Shown: positions 61,801 to 64,000 of the stretch, one piece after another
Numbering within the stretch: the stretch's first letter is position 1
Layout of the letters: each line of letters opens with the position of its first letter
Assembly: GCF_014764405.1 (NCBI RefSeq)
Contig: NZ_CP061725.1
Coordinates: 2,480,001-2,544,000, forward strand
Direction: 5' to 3'
Length of the DNA stretch: 64,000 nt
DNA from: Micromonospora craniellae
GTDB taxonomy: Bacteria; Actinomycetota; Actinomycetes; Mycobacteriales; Micromonosporaceae
Notes under the pieces: model-generated
The model's database searches: none
Told to the model about the DNA's origin: nothing
Seen by the model: only the letters and a program-made list of their open reading frames with translations
Translations under genes and position numbers: made by a program

Positions 61801-61971
61801 CGGCGGACCCTCATAGAACACCCACAGCGGGCCATCGGCGGTCTGAGCCAAACTACGAGCGAAAACGTCGTTAGCTTGCCACCACTTGATAATACGGCGA
61901 TCCAACCCACCCAGATCGACCTTAGCCGGCAACGCCGCAAAGGGCGACTTGACCGGCTCCATGTCCGTCAT
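58822..61971 (-). CDS. ileS: Isoleucyl-tRNA synthetase with GTHH active-site motif
   Basis: A 1049-residue class I synthetase. The ATP motif normally HxGH reads GTHH (64-67) in TANGTPGTHHVEAR, with the first and third positions exchanged, while KMSKH (in GRKMSKHLGN) is normal. The editing domain is present (WTTTPWTLVSNT, GTGLVHQAPAFGAED). Two zinc-type knots are seen, HCWRC and CPEC, but the CPRC expected at 191-194 reads CTRD. ATG 61971 has AGAGGAGA at nine-base spacing; GTG 61980 is possible. A GxHH motif is reported to give strong mupirocin resistance in IleRS2. I recall a similar motif in other actinobacterial IleRS, so the motif alone does not prove a self-resistance role. Confidence 0.93.
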   Translation of the reverse strand: MTDMEPVKSPFAALPAKVDLGGLDRRIIKWWQANDVFARSLAQTADGPLWVFYEGPPTANGTPGTHHVEARVFKDVFPRFRTMKGYSVPRRAGWDCHGLPVELAVEKELGLSGKPDIEKVGIAEFNARCRESVLRHVDEFEQLTERMGYWIDLSHPYETMSPEYVDSVWWSLKHIHSDGRLVEDFRVAPYCTRDGTTLSDHEVAQGYETVTDPSVYVRFPLHHPVEGHVGVDLLVWTTTPWTLVSNTAVAAHPEVTYVVARAEKGTFIVAEPLLGRVLGDDVEVLASVPGTELAGLRYQRPFDLVDIPDAHRVVLADYVTTEDGTGLVHQAPAFGAEDLAVCRANGLPVINPVAPNGRFLDEVRLVGGVFFKDADAILIEELKRAGLLFRYERFEHSYPHCWRCHTPLMYYAQPSWYIRTTTVSDALLRENERTNWYPEHIKHGRYGDWLNNNIDWALSRSRYWGTPLPLWRCGNNHITAIGSRAELGELAGEDLSSLDPHRPYIDAVTFACPECGETATRVPEVVDAWYDSGAMPFASLGYPHVPGSEEAFEKTYPAQYICEAIDQTRGWFYTLMAIGTLVFDRSPYENVVCLGHIMAEDGRKMSKHLGNILLPIPLMDTHGADALRWFMACSGSPWAQRRVGPGPLDDIVRKVLMTYWNTASFFSLYASHSTWAPKTAHPVEDRPILDRWVLGELHALAAAVDERMENYDTARAGRLLADFVDDLSNWYVRRSRQRFWEGDQDALVTLYECLDGLTRLLAPFVPFITEEVWQQIIRPGNPSAPDSVHLATWPQPDANLIDPELSAQVATARALAEAGRAARKASSMRIRQPLSRALVGLPSGTALAQALLDDVGDELNVKLLEPLDAGSEVIDVQVKPNFREIGKRFGKQTQVVAKAVLATDPRVLVNGIRDSGVFHLSAGGEEITIGADDVLISELPRTGWVVESQRGVTIALDTEITPELEAEGIARDVVRVVQQARRDADLDVSDRIALSVAGPAQILAVIRRHQELIAHETLADSVALMDALSEGFPGTVGAGDEILVRVARS

Positions 61972-61984
61972 CTCCAGCACTCTC

Positions 61985-62217
61985 CTCTGACTCCGTCACA
62001 TCTCGCACGGGCACTGGTCATGCGCCCACGCGGGGACGAAGCGCCGGACGCTGGCAAGCCCGGACTCCGCGGTACCACCCCGCTTGCGCTCCACGTTGCG
62101 AGCGCCACTCATTCCGCCGCGTAACGTGCGACCTGACGTCCGGCTCTACTAGGACACGCCACCTGGCCTGCCTGTTCTTCCGGAGGCTCCCCGGTGATGG
62201 CCGGATCAGCGCCTGTA
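61985..62217 (-). promoter_or_regulatory. T-box leader (Ile) of ileS
   Basis: On the minus strand the leader contains the ultrashort Stem I of actinobacterial translational T-boxes. The specifier ATC (62198-62196) is followed by ACCGGGGAGCCTCCGGAAG. The T-box core GGTGGTACCGCGG (62079-62067) binds the uncharged tRNA acceptor end. Uncharged tRNA-Ile should open the ribosome site of ileS. The leader ends at the AGAGGAGA site. Confidence 0.9.
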
Positions 62218-62223
62218 CCGGAA

Positions 62224-62229
62224 ATTGTA
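62224..62229 (-). promoter_or_regulatory. Candidate -10 box of the ileS transcript
   Basis: TACAAT on the minus strand, near-consensus, 7-12 bases before the T-box leader. The -35 region (GTCACG at 17-base spacing) is weak. Confidence 0.55.
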
Positions 62230-62360
62230 GCGGCTCGTCTGCGACCGCGTGACCGGCGAGTCGCTGAGTCGCCTGGAGCACGTTGCCGCTAGGGTTTGCA
62301 GGGCGAGACTCGCGTGGCAGCTCTGAGGGTGTCAAGCTGTGTGGGTGGACCGCACTGGCA

Positions 62361-62867
62361 GTGGGCACGCCACAGGAGCCGGCGTTGGTTGATGTCGACC
62401 GGTGGCGGGCTGCTGAGGGGCGTCGGCGGAGGTTGGCGGAGCGGTTGGCGTGGGAGTTGGCGCATCCGGACCCTGACGCTCCGCGTGATGGGTTGAGTGA
62501 TTTCGTGGCGGCTGCGGCGGTGCGGGTGCGTTGGGCTTCCGCTGTTGACGCTCAGGTTGCCTTCGACCATGCGCCGCGTGTGATCGCCCTCGGTGGCCGG
62601 TTCGGTCGTGTCGCCGGGCGTGGCGGTGTGGTGCTGTACGTGCATTGCTTCGAGGGCGGGATGGACGACTGGAGCCTTGTCGTTCCGTGGGAGCCGTTCG
62701 CCGGGCCGGTGTTGGTGTGCGTGGACGACCTGGAGGATCACTGTATGTGGATTTCCGAGGATGATCCGCCGGCGCGGGAGGCTCTGTCGCTGTTACGCAC
62801 GGGGATCGAGTTGGCGTTCGGCACCAGGGCGGCGCTGACCGCCGACGGTGGCCTGCCTCCGGATTGA
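62361..62867 (+). CDS. Hypothetical protein (168 aa)
   Basis: A GTG-initiated frame from 62361 with coding character: helical N-terminus rich in Arg/Ala, then beta strands (FEGGMDDWSLVVPWEPF, GPVLVCVDDLEDHCMWI). No recognised domain, membrane helix or metal motif. Divergent from ileS. Its 3' end overlaps the convergent sigma-like gene by 75 bases. An in-frame TTG at 62283 is unlikely as start. Confidence 0.6.
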   Translation: MGTPQEPALVDVDRWRAAEGRRRRLAERLAWELAHPDPDAPRDGLSDFVAAAAVRVRWASAVDAQVAFDHAPRVIALGGRFGRVAGRGGVVLYVHCFEGGMDDWSLVVPWEPFAGPVLVCVDDLEDHCMWISEDDPPAREALSLLRTGIELAFGTRAALTADGGLPPD

Positions 62868-63761
62868 CCTGCGGGTACCGAGGCGACTATGGCCGCTCCG
62901 GCGGGTGGTGTCGGGCAGCCGGGCCTGTGGGTGTGGGGGTTCGGTGAGGTCGTGTCGGCTGAGGAGTCTGGCGATGGTGGTGGCGGCGCGGGTGCGTTGT
63001 TTGGAGGCGCTGGGTTCGCTGAGGTGCAGGTCGTCGGCGACCGCGCGTAGGGTTTCGCCGTTGAGGTAGGTGCGGCGGATCAGGGTGGCCTGGGTGTCGC
63101 TGATCGTCTGCCGGCCTGTGCGGGTGTTGGCCTGGGTGACGAGGCGGTTCAGGACGTCGTGGACGGTTTCCTGGTTGGCGTCGTCGAGGTGGGCGTCGTG
63201 TTCGGGGTTGCCGTGCTCGGAGCGGGGGATGCGGTCGTCGGGTAGCGCGTCGAGGTCATACAGGGGTGGTGGGTGTTGTCGTTTGCGTCCGCTGGCGTGG
63301 GTGTAGGCGGCGTCGGTGAGTCGGGGGAAGAGCTGCGGTGTGGTCAGGTCGAGGCGGTGCAGGGCGAACAGGAACTCGATGGCGAGGGTGTAGTGGGCCT
63401 GGGCGGCCGGGCCGGGGGCGAGGTACGCGGTGAGCTTGTTGGCCTGGGTGCGGAGTTTCGGGTAGGCGACGCCGAGCGCGTACAGGTTCCAGTCGCTGCG
63501 GTGGGCGCGGGCGGTGTCGGCGAGGTGCCGCCAGGCCCGGTCCCGAACATGCCCGGGGGCGCGCATGACGTGGAGGCGGAAGTCGACCATGGGCAGCGGG
63601 GTCGGCAGTGTGTCCGGGTCGATGACGTTGCTGGGGACGGTCAGCGTGATGCGGGTGCGGGCCTGGGCTTCGATCTGGCCGAGGACGGTGAGGTCGGCCC
63701 GTCGTCGTGGTGGTCCCAGTCCGGCGTTGGACAGTGGGGTCGGCTGGTGCGGGGCGGGCAC
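62793..63761 (-). CDS. Sigma-70-region-4-like regulatory protein
   Basis: A 322-residue protein whose C-terminal part carries a sigma-type helix-turn-helix (LIRRTYLNGETLRAVADDLHLSEPSASKQRTRA). The rest is unlike standard sigma factors: a long N-terminal region with WRHLADTARAHRSDWNLYALGVAYPKLR and no clear region 2. Similar proteins are found on actinobacterial integrative elements, where they may be sigma-like activators. GTG 63761 abuts a palindrome. The tail after ~residue 275 is Arg/Pro-rich and overlaps the convergent gene. Confidence 0.6.
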   Translation of the reverse strand: MPAPHQPTPLSNAGLGPPRRRADLTVLGQIEAQARTRITLTVPSNVIDPDTLPTPLPMVDFRLHVMRAPGHVRDRAWRHLADTARAHRSDWNLYALGVAYPKLRTQANKLTAYLAPGPAAQAHYTLAIEFLFALHRLDLTTPQLFPRLTDAAYTHASGRKRQHPPPLYDLDALPDDRIPRSEHGNPEHDAHLDDANQETVHDVLNRLVTQANTRTGRQTISDTQATLIRRTYLNGETLRAVADDLHLSEPSASKQRTRAATTIARLLSRHDLTEPPHPQARLPDTTRRSGHSRLGTRRSIRRQATVGGQRRPGAERQLDPRA

Positions 63762-63773
63762 AGGGTATCCCTG
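63761..63773. promoter_or_regulatory. Palindrome overlapping the sigma-like gene start
   Basis: CAGGG-TAT-CCCTG is a perfect 13-base palindrome whose first base is the first base of the GTG start codon on the minus strand. It occupies the place of a ribosome site and may be an operator or a translational control hairpin. Confidence 0.4.
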
Positions 63774-64000
63774 TCAGCGACGCCGGTTGCCGCTGCAGCG
63801 CGGTGATCCCATGCCGGGGTGCCCCGTTCCTACCGTCCGCCGCCGGAGCGGACTGCGCTTCTGGCCGTGGTCACGAGCCTACGCGCGCCGGTGGTCAAGA
63901 TTTTTCTCGCGCGAACGGAAAGTTCGACCACCTTCGCTTCCCCTCTATAGGTAGAGGACACCGGTCCTTCCACGGCGGGTGATGGTCGGCGCGTACCGGG
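63774..64000. other. Intergenic sequence at the window end
   Basis: No gene supported. CTCTA-TAGG-TAGAG and GGTGGTC ... GACCACC are inverted repeats of unknown role. There is no helD sequence here, so the island continues past the window. Confidence 0.4.

Larger units (their letters stand above)
46527..64000. mobile_element. Integrated genomic island (left end; right end outside the window)
   Basis: At 46526/46527 the helD frame is interrupted. From there on, genes are of plasmid/AICE type: DUF6907, DUF2637, XRE/DUF397, chains of tiny coupled ORFs, a group II intron, an IS element, a small biosynthetic operon with an ileS, and a sigma-like gene. The 3' part of helD does not reappear before the window ends, and no integrase is seen. 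By eye, parts such as 50.6-51.0 and 54.3-58.7 kb use more A/T-ending codons than the backbone. Confidence 0.6.

Noticed and set aside
1..64000. CRISPR arrays, rRNA or tRNA genes
   Set aside because: I saw no regularly spaced short repeats and no rRNA or cloverleaf sequences; the only tandem array is the 54-base nuo cassette without spacers.

Overview
The window is high-GC actinobacterial DNA, most likely from Micromonospora or a close relative. Genus-level clues are a complete 14-gene nuo operon next to futalosine-type menaquinone genes, a type VII secretion locus with SseB-like and mycosin genes, XRE/DUF397 regulator pairs, a translational ileS T-box leader and frequent GTG starts. I see no rRNA or tRNA gene and no CRISPR array.

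Layout, left to right. 1-6 kb is part of a type VII (ESX-like) secretion locus: a partial SseB-family protein with a long repeat tail, a mycosin protease, two WXG100 proteins and EccE. 6-12.7 kb holds ordinary chromosomal genes: a small membrane protein, a GNAT acetyltransferase, RarD, an ECF sigma/anti-sigma pair, an IclR regulator divergent from an MFS exporter, and a polyprenyl diphosphate synthase. 12.8-29.4 kb (minus strand) is nuoA-nuoN, encoding complex I. Four of its gene junctions carry the same short intergenic cassette. 29.5-45.8 kb contains menaquinone genes (a menJ-like reductase, menG, mqnC, mqnA), an LPXTG surface protein, an AlbA_2/RecG-like protein, an XRE/DUF397 pair, a broken SGNH hydrolase, the paaABCDE phenylacetyl-CoA epoxidase operon and two tandem beta-lactamase-fold proteins.

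At 46,526 the backbone stops. A HelD-type helicase gene is cut exactly at its Walker A motif, and the rest of the window looks like an integrated island: plasmid/AICE-type small genes in coupled chains, a DUF2637 membrane protein, another XRE/DUF397 pair, a group II intron, an IS element and a sigma-like gene. Part of it appears less GC-biased than the backbone by eye.

Inside this island is the most interesting locus, 54.3-62.2 kb. A four-gene, tightly coupled plus-strand operon encodes (1) a protein whose sequence pattern fits the GFP-fold beta-barrel but lacks a canonical chromophore triad, (2) a phytanoyl-CoA-dioxygenase-like Fe(II)/2-oxoglutarate oxygenase, (3) a fold-type III PLP amino-acid decarboxylase and (4) a stand-alone adenylation-carrier didomain. 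Convergent to it, across a shared terminator, lies an isoleucyl-tRNA synthetase with a GTHH active-site motif under a T-box leader with an ATC (Ile) specifier. The simplest reading is a small undescribed pathway that activates an amino acid on a carrier, hydroxylates and/or decarboxylates it, and is paired with an inducible resistant IleRS. The GFP-fold assignment is my inference from motif spacing. The link between the operon and the IleRS is inferred from adjacency only.
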